This document shows positions 38,640 to 51,500 of a stretch of DNA of 64,000 bases, piece after piece (within the stretch, counting starts at the first letter, position 1; every line of letters starts with the position of its first letter). The notes beneath the pieces are model-generated. The model ran no database searches, was not told where the DNA came from, and saw only the letters and a program-made list of their open reading frames with translations. A program made the position numbers and the translations under genes. Origin of the DNA: Isoetes taiwanensis (lineage: Eukaryota > Streptophyta > Lycopodiopsida > Isoetales > Isoetaceae); contig JAJEKV010000101.1 in assembly GCA_021234155.1 (NCBI GenBank), positions 2,089,089 through 2,153,088 on the forward strand. The letters run 5' to 3'.

Positions 38640-40440
38640 TTATTTTTGTGGTTGGAGCTACTGGCCCGAGTTCAAAGGCGCCCGGCGAGTTCGAGGATCT
38701 TAAGTGCTTGGATCACGAGGTGTGCAGTCTCATCACGTTAATTCCTAAGGTTGATATGCCTGTCACCTTCTCGGATTACAGGCCTATATCTCTGTCCAAT
38801 GTTATTTATAAACTCATATCTGGTACCATAGCTAGGAGGCTGAAAACTGTGCTGGACAGGATTATTAGCACATCTCAGGCAGCCTACCTTTTTGTTGTTG
38901 TTTCATCCTCGACAATGTGGTGACAGCCATCTTAGGGCTGAATTGGGCTAAGGATTCGAAACAGGACATTGCCCTTATTAAGCTTGACATAACCAAGGCC
39001 TTTGATACAGTGAGTTGGAATTTTCTCTTCAAATGCTGCAGCTCTTGAGGTTTTCAAATGAGGTAATCCTTCTCTTTAGAGCAATCCTCTCGAATTCCAG
39101 ATCCTCGGTCTTAATCAATGGTGAGTGTGGGACTTCTTTCCTCGCAAAGGGAGGAGAGGTCAAGATGCCCTCTTGCCCCTTTCCTCTTTTCTCGGGATAT
39201 AATGGAGGTCTCTTCATAGTAAGCCGAGGAGGCCAAAGGATTAATTGGATCCGTTGGCCTAACCTCTCGAGCAATGGGGTGTGATGGATCAAATATTAAA
39301 TGGGCATTTGCGATGATAGCTTTCCTCTCGTTTCCATGGACAATAGGTCTCTTCAACACTGCTATTCCTCGAGGGATTGCAGGAGGTTTCGTCGTAGATC
39401 AACCCTATCAGCCTGAAAGATTTTGGCGAGATCGTAAAAGAATAGCAAACAACTCGCCTCTTGGTCAAGTATATTCTACCTACCAAATTCTCTAAGATCT
39501 TAGGTATCTCTTGTTATAAGAGGTGGTCCCTCTGATATTTGTCCGACATACTTGTGTTTTAGGTGCTGTTGATAGCCTTAATTCTAAGTACATTAGGGCT
39601 ATCATTGCTAACTTTGTGATTTCCTCATCCCATGTCTACCAGTCCTCGGTTATTTTAGCTCCTAAAAAGGTCAAAATTGGATCAGAGCTTGAAACTTAAT
39701 CGCTTCACTGGCAAAATTCACGACGAACCCATCTTCGGAATCACCTTCTCACCACGAGAGATCCCCGACTCTTGCCTGGCCCCGCATCGCACGTTGCCCC
39801 TGGAGCACCAAAGGATCCATCCCCGGTCCCATCACTGACGATCGTGACCATTCTTTAGAACTCCGAAGGAGACGTGAAGCCCCGTGATAACAATACATGA
39901 TGTTGGTCCAGGGCATTTGGGGTGAAGAGGACCTCAATTGGAATCACAATGGGAGAACGAGCTTTACGGTCAAGTCTGCTTATAGATATTTAATGAGGGC
40001 CTAGAGTATGTCTTTGCATAGTAAGTGGCAGATAGGAAGGGAGAGGTGCACCAGAAATCTGAAGTTTATGTGGTCTTGCTCAATCCCCCCCAAAGTCAAA
40101 TCCTTTATGTGGCGCCATAGGCACAAGCGCTGGCACCAATCGGCTGCCAGTTACATATGGTTGATTCCGGCGTATGCCCTCGTTCCATGCATAGAGGATC
40201 ACTTATTTCGACCAGATTTATCGAATGGGTCCTGAGCTGGCCTCTACCTCTGGGATATGATCTTCGCCTTTAAGCTTCGTGGATTTCTTATGCCAGTCAG
40301 TCCAAATGATTGGAGAGAATCTACATTCTTGTGGAGAATTTGGAAGGAAGAAATAACTTTATTTCTAATCAGATATCACACACCGAGGTCGCGGATAAAC
40401 AAATTGAATATGATATTAAATGGATTACCGCCATAGGACT
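38640..40440 (+). mobile_element. LINE fragment with RT and zf-RVT region, different lineage
   Basis: A plus-strand LINE relic. [16 protein letters not shown] and [17 protein letters not shown] near 38730-38820 are RT motifs, KQDIALIKLDITKAFDTVSW near 38960-39015 is the catalytic core, and SSVLINGECGTSFLAKGG near 39090-39150 is the palm. TSFTVKSAYRYLMRA (about 39960) and IPPKVKSFMWRHRHKRW (about 40085) mark the zinc-finger-like zf-RVT domain. A WRIWKE/RNNFISNQ tail reaches about 40400. Frames change several times, and the usual YADD-type region is not found between 39.3 and 39.5 kb, where unrelated sequence may be inserted. I see no strong similarity to the LINE at 59.6-62.9 kb. Confidence 0.8.
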
Positions 40441-43400
40441 TTTATTTATGGTTTATTTCTGGAATTTCGGTAGGAACTGACTTATGTTGGTGCGAAAGCT
40501 CATGAAAAGAATTAATCCCGCATTCTCAACCAAGAATGGATCAAGGTGTTTGACCTCCGCATATTTTGCATAAGGAACTGTAGGCTTTGCAACTATTGTT
40601 GTGCATCAGAACCCATGCTGGCCATGCCGTAGGAAGCTAGCATACAGTGAAGATTCAACAAGGTGTATCTTGTTTCGTAATTTCGCGACCCTCATGTACC
40701 TATGGTCGTAGGGGCAGAAAACCCAAAATTTTAATCTCAAGTCATCCTTTTTAGACGGATAACTGCTCCAACTCGCTTGCATTCTCCATATCGTAACTAA
40801 GCTATTTATCACTATATTATTCTAATCAACAATGGAGTTAAACCTCCGCAAAAGCAATTTTGTCAACTTCACCATACATACATAAACATGCCAAACAAAA
40901 GTCTTCAATTAAAACAAAGGTGCCAAAACATCTGAGTGGCCGTCTCCTACGGACCTTAGGCGAAGTGGCCAAATCATTTTAAAGTCATGCATGATGATAT
41001 TGCGTGTGCCCTATAACACAATTGGAAGAATGGCTTAAAGTACTTTGGGATCACATCCTACGTGTGTTTCTCAGTGGCTTTTACTCTAAGCTAGCTGAAG
41101 GTTAGAACTAATTTTCTTCATGAAGTTAGTCTTACGCGTGAAAAGCTACCGGCTGGCCCCAATGTAAGTAATTAAGAATCGTGAATATAATAAAATAAAC
41201 TTGAATAAGTAATGATAAAGTCGATTTTTATCAAGTAAAGTGAATTTACCAGGCAGAAGTTATTAGCCAATATACAAGTGGTAATAAATAGGTCTAACAA
41301 CTTGAATAAATAATTTATTAAAGCCGGTATTATGGAGAGTAAAGTGAACTCCAATCGTAGACAATGGCCGTTAATAAATAGGTCTAAATAAATCCTTGAA
41401 TGAAACACGCAAGCCGGTTATGGAGACGCGAACTCCACCAGACAATGGCCAGCTAATTGAAGCCATGTAGCAGCCACTGCTTGAAAAAAAATGTTAGTCA
41501 TAATGAATGCAGAATACCTTTATAAGATAATATAGAAATGTAAGTACATCATGCTACCATGTATCCGGACTGTGGTATTGTCTCAAAGGCTGACCTTTTC
41601 CGTTGTCCTCGCCCTTCTTCGCATAATTATGATTGCAACCTCTATGATCCGTGTCATCATTAAGTCACTTGTTTGATGCTTTGTGAGTATAGTGAGGCAA
41701 CAGGTGTTTAGTTGTTTAGTTCTCGCCCGGAAGGGTAATAAAGCAACCAGCCATTTAATTGTGTTTTCTCCTCGCTGCTGTCCTCGACCTTAAAAGAATG
41801 GATATAATGCAGGCATTCCGCAGACAACTGACGCCCTGACGAAGATGTCATACAAGACAAGGAAGCTAAGTTCAACAAATCTCCCAACCTTAATGTGGCT
41901 TACAGATGAATACCGCGTTCAATGTTTGTGAATATGAGAAGCCAACCCATACTCACGTACGGAGGAAAGTCAAGACCACTGTGAAACTGACCATAGGACT
42001 TCATTATAGGTCACAAGCATAACTACAAAATATCTAAAAAGAGTATCAAACAATAAGCTATATCTTACAAGCAAGCAATCGCATCAACCCAACAATGGAA
42101 CGAAAGTAAAGATGCATCCACACAATCAAGAAATGAAATACTTCGCTTGTTGGTTCTGATTTTGCTGTACGGTTTCATCGCTTATTCTTTATTTCAAATA
42201 CAAATATATAAAGTCGATACTCAGCTTGGTAAGAAACGCTAGAAAAACTAACGCTTAGAAAACACGCCATGCGCCCGTGATCCCGTGACTCCACATTGAT
42301 AGAATTGAACAACCAAAACTTTTGCTTTAGAATATGATGAAAGCTCTTCCCTTTGAATAATGCTAAATGGCTTAAACCCTTGAGAATATCTCCAAAGATC
42401 ATCTGCTACACTTAAATTGACATTGTTATTGGGAAAAGAAAGAAAGTCATATGTTACACAAGGCACAAGCATATACATGAGATTGAAGGTTCAGAGGCCA
42501 AATTGTTCTTGAATGTTAATCCGTGATGTCCGATGAAGCCAAAAGTAGCTGTGCCACAATTCCATCAGACAATAAAGTGATGTTTGCTTACACATCGCCA
42601 TTATTCCGCGAATACACTATAACCATACTCTTCATTCAAATGATGCCAAAAATCGCCTCTATGGCTTACCTCAATCTCATCTTTTGTTTGTTATCACTTG
42701 ATTAACATGGTCGCGATAATTTTTCTCTCTTTTGAATTTAAAGTAGTTCAATATAGTTCTATAGTTGCTTTGAAGTGTCACCATGGCCACCGTTTCTTCC
42801 CTTCGCTCACCTTTCCTCACCCAATCGCAACACGTTCCACTTTAGCAAACATTCAAAGACTTTGCATTTGCGATGATGCACAATCGCGAATAGCTTCATG
42901 ACATTTTATAAGCACGAGACCCATTGGCATGGCAATTTAAATGCCCCCATATGATTCCTTCAATGTCGCCACCAAACTTCTGCAATTGGCACCTAACCTT
43001 AACATCGAACATACATTCCAAACCTAGCCGAAAGAACTGGGCCGACCAACAACCCATTTTTACTAACCTCACTAATTAGAATACGCATAGCCTCTTTACC
43101 TTGTATAGGAAATCATGACTCATGGTCAACATTCCAAGACATGTTCTGATTAGGTCATTCATCACTAGTACTTCCACTGTGTAATGCTACAACTTCCAGA
43201 TGGTACATCAATCTTTGTATTTACCAACCATTCATCAGAAGTACCACCTTCTCTCAGATATCGTGGGTCAATGCTTCCGCATTTAAATTTATAAGAAAGT
43301 TTTAGATGTCACAAAAAGAGTGTTCTATGAAGGAATAATAGAAGCACCTGCGGTTTCTAGATGTTGTACCCTTTTGGACCATTACAATCATTATTCTGTA

Positions 43401-45329
43401 AACCTATTTTTCTCCATCCTTCCTAACTTCACCCAAATGTCATGGAGAATATGAAAGTCCACAAAGATTAAAGAAAGAAAAACATAGACAGTAAAAAAAT
43501 AAAACAAATTTGTGAGCTGTTCACTCTGTATAAAAGCCTTGAGCTTTGAGATTAGATGACAGTCTTCAAAGTCGCAGCACCCTAATGATAAGAGTAGTTT
43601 TTCCTACTCTAATCAAAAGGCTACTAAATGATAAGCAAACGGGCAAAGCAGATTAAAAAGAACCCATGAGGAAAGCTTACCTCACCGAGAACCCGCGATC
43701 TAAGAATAGATGCTGCTTCCATGCAGATTTTGCATTTGTTTCTTAAGGGACAACTACTCAAATATCCTTATTATTAGTATATATATACAAGCTCAAAGCT
43801 TTCAAATTAAAGGCGAAGAATGTTTGTATCGTGATGTGAATCATCTTAAACCTAATACTTTAAGAAGAGAAGGAAATTGTAGCTGCCGCTTCGAGCCCCA
43901 CTTAAAACGTGAAAGAAGAAAAAGGAAGCATGGGCGATAATGGGAAATCATCAACGGGTTTCCATACCAAGAGGAGGGGAAACTCCAGAATCAATAATCT
44001 AGAATAGTAAAACGGCAAGTGGTACTACAAAAAGCACCTGGAGCTTTTATACCACTCGCGGATCTCACCGAATATCAGAATTTTTCACATCGATTTGCAC
44101 GCAAGCAGCTACCCCGGTGACGTGCGCATTTCTTCAGAGATAAAACCCGAGGATCATGCTACCACAATTTGGACGCCGTGAGCGCGCCTTGTCAAGAAGC
44201 GGGATGGGTCGCTATATCCTAAACTCAAGCACTGGGCTTAAGCACAATGAAAGAAGAGCCCCCACTAAAGTATACCCGCCAGCTATGGGCGGTGAGCAAG
44301 TTTGGAGCAAGCAAATATACTAGGTATATACCAGCATATCTTGGAATATGCTAAAAACCCACCTCAACAAGGGTTTGCCCATGAAGGGTGAAGGGTGTCA
44401 TCAATATGCAAGTTTGTCTCTGTATAAGGTTTTTCTCTCTTTTATGTGGTTTATGTCAGTAAAAATGACTTGACTATGATATGTGGCCAAACTATCGACA
44501 ACCATACAAGAAGGGTGTGCAGTATATAGGGTCTAAATGAACCTAGTACCTTAAGAAACTTGATGGGAGAACTGTCCTTTTTATACAGATCCTGTTAATC
44601 ATATCCAACTTTGCCATTATTTTGATATCCTTTAAACTAGTTTTGTTAGATCTTAAGGACTCCTTGGTTTGTGTTCAATCTTAAGGACTCCTTGGTTTGT
44701 CTTCAATCTTAAAGACTCACACATTTAGCCGCTTTTATTGTCAAGCAAGTAGTACTGCCTTTAAGCAAGGCCACCAAACATGATCAATAACAAGTTTCAA
44801 AATCGAACAAATTATACAGTCAGATGATGGATCTCTCTCTCGCCCCTAGTTTCTGGGCCATGGATATGCAAGACTAAGAGCAAAATGTCATGTGAAGAAC
44901 ATGAGTTTGTTCTACATGACTTCGGCCAGCTTTGTTTATCTTCTTTTGATCGTGAATCTACTATTAGTTAATTTAACTCTTAGGATTTTGGTGAAGGTAT
45001 GCATCTTTTGCTACGAAAACCAACCATTTACGCGGCCTTCATGAAGCAGGAATGTGGAGAAAAAGAAGAAGATAGAGAGTCGCCCACGAAAGCAGTCGCA
45101 GAAGATGAATGAAGCAGGGTGATCAAAAGGAGTGAAGTCAATAGGATGTCGAGGAGGGGGAGGAAGGAAAATGTTTGTTTATCTTTATTTTATTTATTCT
45201 TATTCGGATATTATAGAGCGATAGTTATGCAAAGAACTTGACCGGATTTGCCGAGATCATCCGGATTGCATCCGGCGGGGTCGGATTTATTGCAGTAACG
45301 ACGACCACCGTGATTGGCCATGCCCAACT
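40441..45329. other. no gene recognised
   Basis: AT-rich with scattered frames under 80 codons. Decayed duplicated blocks occur at 41285-41450 (AATAAATAGGTCTAA and GACAATGGCC twice). A segment at 44320-44395 resembles the start of the LTR copy at 15431 (CTAGGTATAT-CC-GCATAT). Confidence 0.45.
44640..44725. repeat. short tandem repeat, unit about 30 bp
   Basis: AATCTTAAGGACTCCTTGG with TTTGTCTTC is repeated, with a decayed third unit (AATCTTAAAGACTC). Confidence 0.7.
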
Positions 45330-45837
45330 TTGAAGAGGAAAGGAAAAGTGAAAAGGAGGAGAAAAGGCAAAGAAAGCAAAAAAGAAGGTAAAAGGAAAAG
45401 GAAAAGGAAGGAAGAGTATGAAAAAGGAAAGGAAAAGAAGGAAATGAAAAGGAAGGAGGAAAGGAAGGAAGGAAGGAAGGAAGGAAGGAAAGGGGAATGG
45501 AATGGAATGGAAGGAAAGGAAAGAAGGGAGGGAATGGAATGGAAGGAAATGGAAACTGGAATGGAAAAAAGAGACAAGTGAAAGATGAAAGGAAGGAACA
45601 GCATGGAAAATGAAAGCAAAAAGAACGAAAGGAGGGAAAGGAAGGAAAAGCAATAAAATAAAGGAAGGAAGACAGGAATGGAAAAGAAAGGGGATGGAGG
45701 GATGAAGAAGATGGAGGAAAGGGAAAGGGATGAAGGAGGAAGGGAAATGGAAATGGAAGGGGGGGGAATGGAAGGAATGGAAGGAATGGAGGAAGGAAGA
45801 GGGAAGGAAAGGGAAGGAAAGAAACAAAGAGGGAGCC
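45330..45837 (+). repeat. 508-bp polypurine tract (GGAAG/GGAAT-rich)
   Basis: The + strand is almost purely A and G with scattered T, including runs of GGAAG near 45463-45490 and GGAAT near 45494-45515. The complement gives long spurious Phe/Ser/Pro-rich open frames of 110-215 codons. It could adopt triplex or other non-B structure. Confidence 0.9.
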
Positions 45838-47683
45838 CAGGGTGGAATCATAGTTCAAACAAGGAACAAATTGCTACTTCTACATCGCTTGGTACACATG
45901 TATTTGATCTCGTAGGAAGTATTTATATGTTGCACCAGCTTACCGGTTTCTTAATCCAATATATGCAATGCTTCCGAAAAAAATGACTTAATCTCTAAAC
46001 TCTCCGCTTCGACGATTGGTATTAGAGTTCCTCATTGCTAATCCATTAGGAACTCACTTGGCCCACTCTATTTGATGGGGTAAAGATATGTGTGTTGTTT
46101 CTGTGTGTCAGGTTTCGCAGTCCGTTGTGATTAAAAAGTAGCTCCATGTTTCTCAAGTTTGCCTAGCAATTGCTTAATAGTGTTCAGCTTGCTAAGTCCT
46201 GCTTCTGCTGGTACGGGCCAGCAAAGTTTGTAGGTTCTTTTCTAGTGAAGAGAGATCGCTTTTGTTGCTGCATCTTCTTTTCCACCTCTTACTTCTCGCT
46301 TCCTATACTGATGCATCCTTTTTTCCTTCTCAAAAGTCCTGCTCCAGCGCTTGATTATCCGGGCTGGTGTTTCAAGGGTTTAAGAATGTTGTTTTTCTTC
46401 GACAAGCTTTCCCTCGATTCAATTTGCTGGACCTGATCAAAAAGGGTATCCTCATGCTCATTCGCACTCTTTGTGTGGTAACTAGGGTAGTTGAAAATCT
46501 AATCCAATATTGCCAGTTCAAGCTTGTAGGTCTTTTGATTTTCCAGATGGTTTTGGAAGAGCAACTGCTCAGAAATTCAAGAAAGTGATGTTGAGAAGTT
46601 GAGGATTGAGGAGGCCTGCAAATCAGCTCTAGTGCAACCGTGTTTTGTAGTGTCTCTGGCCCTACTAACTTTTGTTATTCGCAAATTTTCTGTAAATATA
46701 AGACCATCCATGTTATGTTCGTGATAGTCTTTTCGATCATTTGACTCCGGATGGCCGTGGAAATTCAAGGAAATTTAAATCGTTATGCTCATTTGGGTGG
46801 GCCTACTTTTCATCAATATGGCTTGAATGATTATATACATTGGTCTATTTTTACTAAGTAAATTATTAAATTTGTTATTCAAGTATAGAAAGAGCATGAA
46901 TTTGGTAATGCTCTTTTCTGTTCTATTATATTAAAGCCACACTTAACTTATGGCACGCTACTAGGTTTATACCAACTCCACTCAATTTCCATCACAAAAC
47001 CATGCAATACATGAGAATTCAATCCCTTTAGGAAGTTTCCAGACCTAATAGTTTACTCCCCTTATAAACTTTTTATAAATTTTATGAATTACCATCAAAC
47101 TAACAATTAGGTATGTGGCCTTGTCATTGGACATTCTAGAATAATATGGAGAATCCACAAAATAAATATACATCTCTTATAGATAGATAGATCTTATAAC
47201 CGGACAGAAGGATAGACTTTCAAAATCTTGAGCTTTAAAACCGCTACATTGGATAAAGAATTATATGAATCACTATTTTATATGTGGTCATATGGCATCA
47301 AGTTAAGACTTATCATCACTGCTCACTTCATATCGAAGCTTATATTCTTTCACTCTCCTTCGGGCTAATCATTTGCGTAGGTATCACCGGTTGATCTTAC
47401 ACTTAAATATTATGTCATCAAGGGATTGCTGGCGCTTCCTCATCTATGCTACCAAATTCACATCTAAGCTTCTCATCTTATATTTCATCTATCGGTCTCA
47501 AAGTCGCCCTTGGTATTCTCTTTTACCAGCTTCTGCCACCTTTTATGTATCGCTTAGAATAGAGGGAGCCTTTGTATTCCATATACATATTTAACTGGGG
47601 TGATAAATCAAGTTCAACTTGTTATCTAATATTGATTGTTTTTCATACCGCGGCCCCCAAGATAGGAGCTTTGTTGACACAGT
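45838..47683. other. no gene recognised
   Basis: Only short frames (up to 102 codons) without recognisable motifs. Confidence 0.45.
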
Positions 47684-48576
47684 TAGGAAAATTCTAAAAA
47701 TGCCCTTGTATTTATTACTTACCAAATGCCCCCTACATTTCTTTTGTTATTTATCAAAAAATGCCTTTAATTTATTTCAAATTTTTCAGAAACAATGAAA
47801 AGCTCTAAGCTCACAAGAACTCCTTTTTAACACGAGGCATGCGAAGAAACCAAAGCTATCGCGATAGCTTTTGCTCTTCAAAGGCAAAATACCACCTATA
47901 TTGAGCTCTTTCATGCCATCTAATGAGTATATCTACCGAGGGAAGATCCGCCATAGTGTTGTGGATGATCCACCACCACTGCTCTTGAAACTCAAGCCAC
48001 CATCCTTTGCCGGGGTCTTAGTTAGTTCCAAATTCACAGCTTTTAGCTTCCTTTTTTGCTGGATGCGTACTACACACTACAAATTCATGAATCAGCATAT
48101 ATAAGAGCCCATAGCTCCTCCGGCAAATGCCTCTATTGTGTATTGTGTATGATGTGCTTCAAAATTCTTGCCTCGCTTGCCATCATCTAAGCTCGAGCTT
48201 ATTTTTCAATGTTTGTCTTTCTTTCTTTCCATATGGGTGTTTGAAGCATGCAAATGGGCTTATGAGTTCTCACAAATTTGGTCATATTCTAAAACTCGTG
48301 AAATAGATCCAACAGGCTCTAATGCTTCAGCCATATCGCTCTTCTTACGCTTAAGCATCCAAATCAAGTATTATGCTTGGACGGAAAAACAAAAAATAGA
48401 TTTGCATAAAGAACATCGATCAGATCAAGAAGGATGACGGGTTAGGAAGAGTTCATCCAAATGGCGCGAGCATCCGGTAAGATACGGTGTACCAGCAATT
48501 TGATAAATACACAAAAATACAAGGGCATTTTAACAAATATGTAGAGAAAATATTGGGGCATTTTTAAATTTTCCTA
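47684..48576. mobile_element. 893-bp element with terminal inverted repeats and subterminal repeats
   Basis: The left end TAGGAAAATTCTAAAAATGC (47684) pairs with the right end, whose complement reads TAGGAAAATTTAAAAATGCC (48576). Both sides carry subterminal AAAATGCCCTTGTATTT blocks. The interior contains an 89-codon frame (48168-48437) with no recognised family. The structure fits a Mutator-like or similar non-autonomous DNA transposon. I do not see a target-site duplication. Confidence 0.6.
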
Positions 48577-51500
48577 GAAGCGTGCCATGAATCGAAGTTT
48601 CTTATGTTGGACTTCACTAGCCTACAAGTTATAATCGTTATTTTGTGGAGAGTATTATTTTCTAAGGGGAGTATTTGTTGATCTATGGAGAGCATGTGAA
48701 TATTAACTAGAGATGCACTAAAGTTTATTACAAACATGTTTCGACAACATGGTTGTGTTGGTTCAAGGGATGAAGCCATCATTATGGGTCTACTCTTGTT
48801 ATGCTCTTAAGCAAGCCATTGCATTCCTTAGTCTTTGCCTTCCATTCCTTCATATCTAAGCAGTTCACAAACTCATAAAGCTGGAAGTGCATCTTGCCCG
48901 CTCACCCTCCCTGTCACCACAAACTCATAAAGTTGAACTGGTGAAAGATAGTGCTCATTAATGTAACAAAATGCAACCAACAGTAAAGTCAGAAGTTGGC
49001 TTTTTCAATGCAGCAGAAGAAAACGGCCGGGTTTAACGCACAGTTTTGTGCAATCAAAACACACGCATTTGCCTCTTTCTGCTTTTGCTCGCTCCTATGT
49101 TTTTAATGCTTCTTCGCTTTTCTACTGTATTCGTGGTAAAGAAGCCACTGGTACTACTGAATGGCTAAATTTTATTAGGGTTCTGTGGCAATTCAAGGAC
49201 AAGGCGCCTCAACATCAGAGATGTCGCCTAATCTTCTACGCTTTTAAAATTTGCCCATTGTGTCCTTTTATACAATTTGGTAAAAGCAATATATATATCT
49301 CTAATATATAATTGCACATGGAGGGTAAGGGACCGGGCCTAAACCTATATTTAAGCATTTTTAATCATTTGTTTAGAATTGACACTTGTAGGCAGGAGAA
49401 AACTTGAGACGTCAAGAGCTTCCAAGACGCGGTAATCGAAAATTCTTAAAACATTACGTGTCTTTCTAGAAGTCGCTATCACATGTCCGTTGCTCAAACC
49501 GGACGCTGTCCGGATCTCTGATTGGTTCTTGCTGATATGCGGGATAATTCAACGAGGTAGACACAAAGCCGAGGGTTCATCCTTAGCTTCGCGGGATGCC
49601 GAGGAATCCAGGGATGCGCTCTGGCGAATCGTAGTTTACACCACAACACGGAAAGCCTGATAGGTTTAGCATGCTATTTGCATGCGAGGCGAGAAGCGAT
49701 ATAGAGCGGCCTTATCGGGTCGGGCAGCGAATGGTGATAAAGAGGAGAAGTCGACGCCATCACAGCGGATAAACAATATAAGCGGTTAACAGAAATATAA
49801 GAAAAAAGGAGATTTGGCAAGCTTCGAGGTCAGGCAGCAAAGCTGGTAGTAATGGAAGTGATCCGAGACAAAGCCTGACCGCCCGGAAATTGGTCAAATG
49901 GTTCGTAAATATCAATTGAGGGAAATAGATGATAAACCCTCGAAGGCCATAGCCGCTTTATAATCGAAGCCGGGACCGCAGATCAACCCAAGCCAACCGC
50001 ACTAAATTCGCCGAAATAGTATGAAAATCGTAATCAAAGGGCCGATTTGCATGTTTGAGGCCCCAATCAAGCCGACCGAGATTGGAAGCCCAACTGGCCG
50101 CTATCGAGTCGAGACCCCAAAAAGCGTCGGCCTCTAACCGGCAAAAATAAAAGCAAAGATATTGTGAGGTCGGTTCCGATTAATTTTGTGTTTCGGCAGA
50201 GCGCACTTGAAGATTCCAAACACCTTTGGTCCAAAGAAAGGATTCGTATTAGATGAAGATTCTATTATTGATATCCAAAATTGTAACAAAGGCTATGGCT
50301 GTGGAATTTAGGGTAAATTGGAGTCAGCCTCTTGGTATGGAAGCGAAGATCTTTATCTAAAACCCAAAGACAAATCAAGCCGAGTTTGTTAATCAACCAA
50401 TCAGATTGGCCGCACAACCGTTGTAGCTTGCGATGGTAAAAGACGCCGCTTTTTGAAAACAAGGAGGGATTAATGTTTTCTTAACTAAATTGATGGTTTC
50501 GCTAGCGAGTTCTTCGATCACAAAGAGAGAGGTTACGGGGATGTTTGCCTTTTTCAACTTGAATTGAGAGTTTACAAATACACAATCGTATTCTCGCTTT
50601 GTGCGTGTGAAGCTTTAATATCATTGGCTCGCTTATATGAACCTAATCGAAATGTTGTTCTGAAAACATCAATCACCTCTTTGAAGGATAAATTGCATTT
50701 GCAGAGCTTTGCAGTTTATACATACATTTGGTCCAACAAAGTTTTGGCCCCATTCCAGGATCCATGCTTGATTTTAGGGCTTCTATTGGAGAGAAGATTT
50801 CTCTGAGCATGACCTATGTTGCTGCCACTCCAACCATGTCGGTAAAGAATTAGCGTTTTAAAAGCACCCAAACTATAGTTCATTGAACCTTCACCATTAA
50901 TCAATCCAGTTATATATTCCTCAAGTATCCATTTCAAATAAACATACAAGGCATTAAAATTACAAAGATATGCAAGGTTCTCTCTAAACCTTTATTCGCC
51001 AATAAGTGTCCCATTATGCTCATTGAAAACATGCAATTTGAGAACGTATAGTTATGTAACTACTTACACATTATGAAAATGTATAAGGATGTCTTAGCTA
51101 TGTAACTATGGCTATGTAATTACTACACATTTTTAGTATAGGGTTTTAGTAATCTTGCACTGTGCCTCCAGATTAAACCCCCTAATCCCCCAACTGAGCC
51201 CCCCAATTTGGAGCCTTGGCTTACCGCTAGGAAAATGTATAGGGAAAAGTAATGTAAATGTATAGGGAAAAGGTAATGTATGTGGGAAGGGAAGCGTTGA
51301 AGTTGAGCCAACTAGAATGCGGATAAAAAGAATAAGCCAAGGTGGAGGCTTATAAAAAGAATAAGCGAAGGTGAAGGTTAAATCTATAGAAAACCTATGT
51401 TGACTCCAAGTGAAGAAGCAAGCTCGTATACAAGATGAAAGGGCTTCTGCAAAATCAGCAAGATATACATATCATATCAATATGTTTTTTGATGACGAAT

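Noticed and set aside
45211-45858. Minus-strand frames of 215, 208 and 110 codons
   Set aside because: Same explanation: complement of the 45.3-kb polypurine tract.
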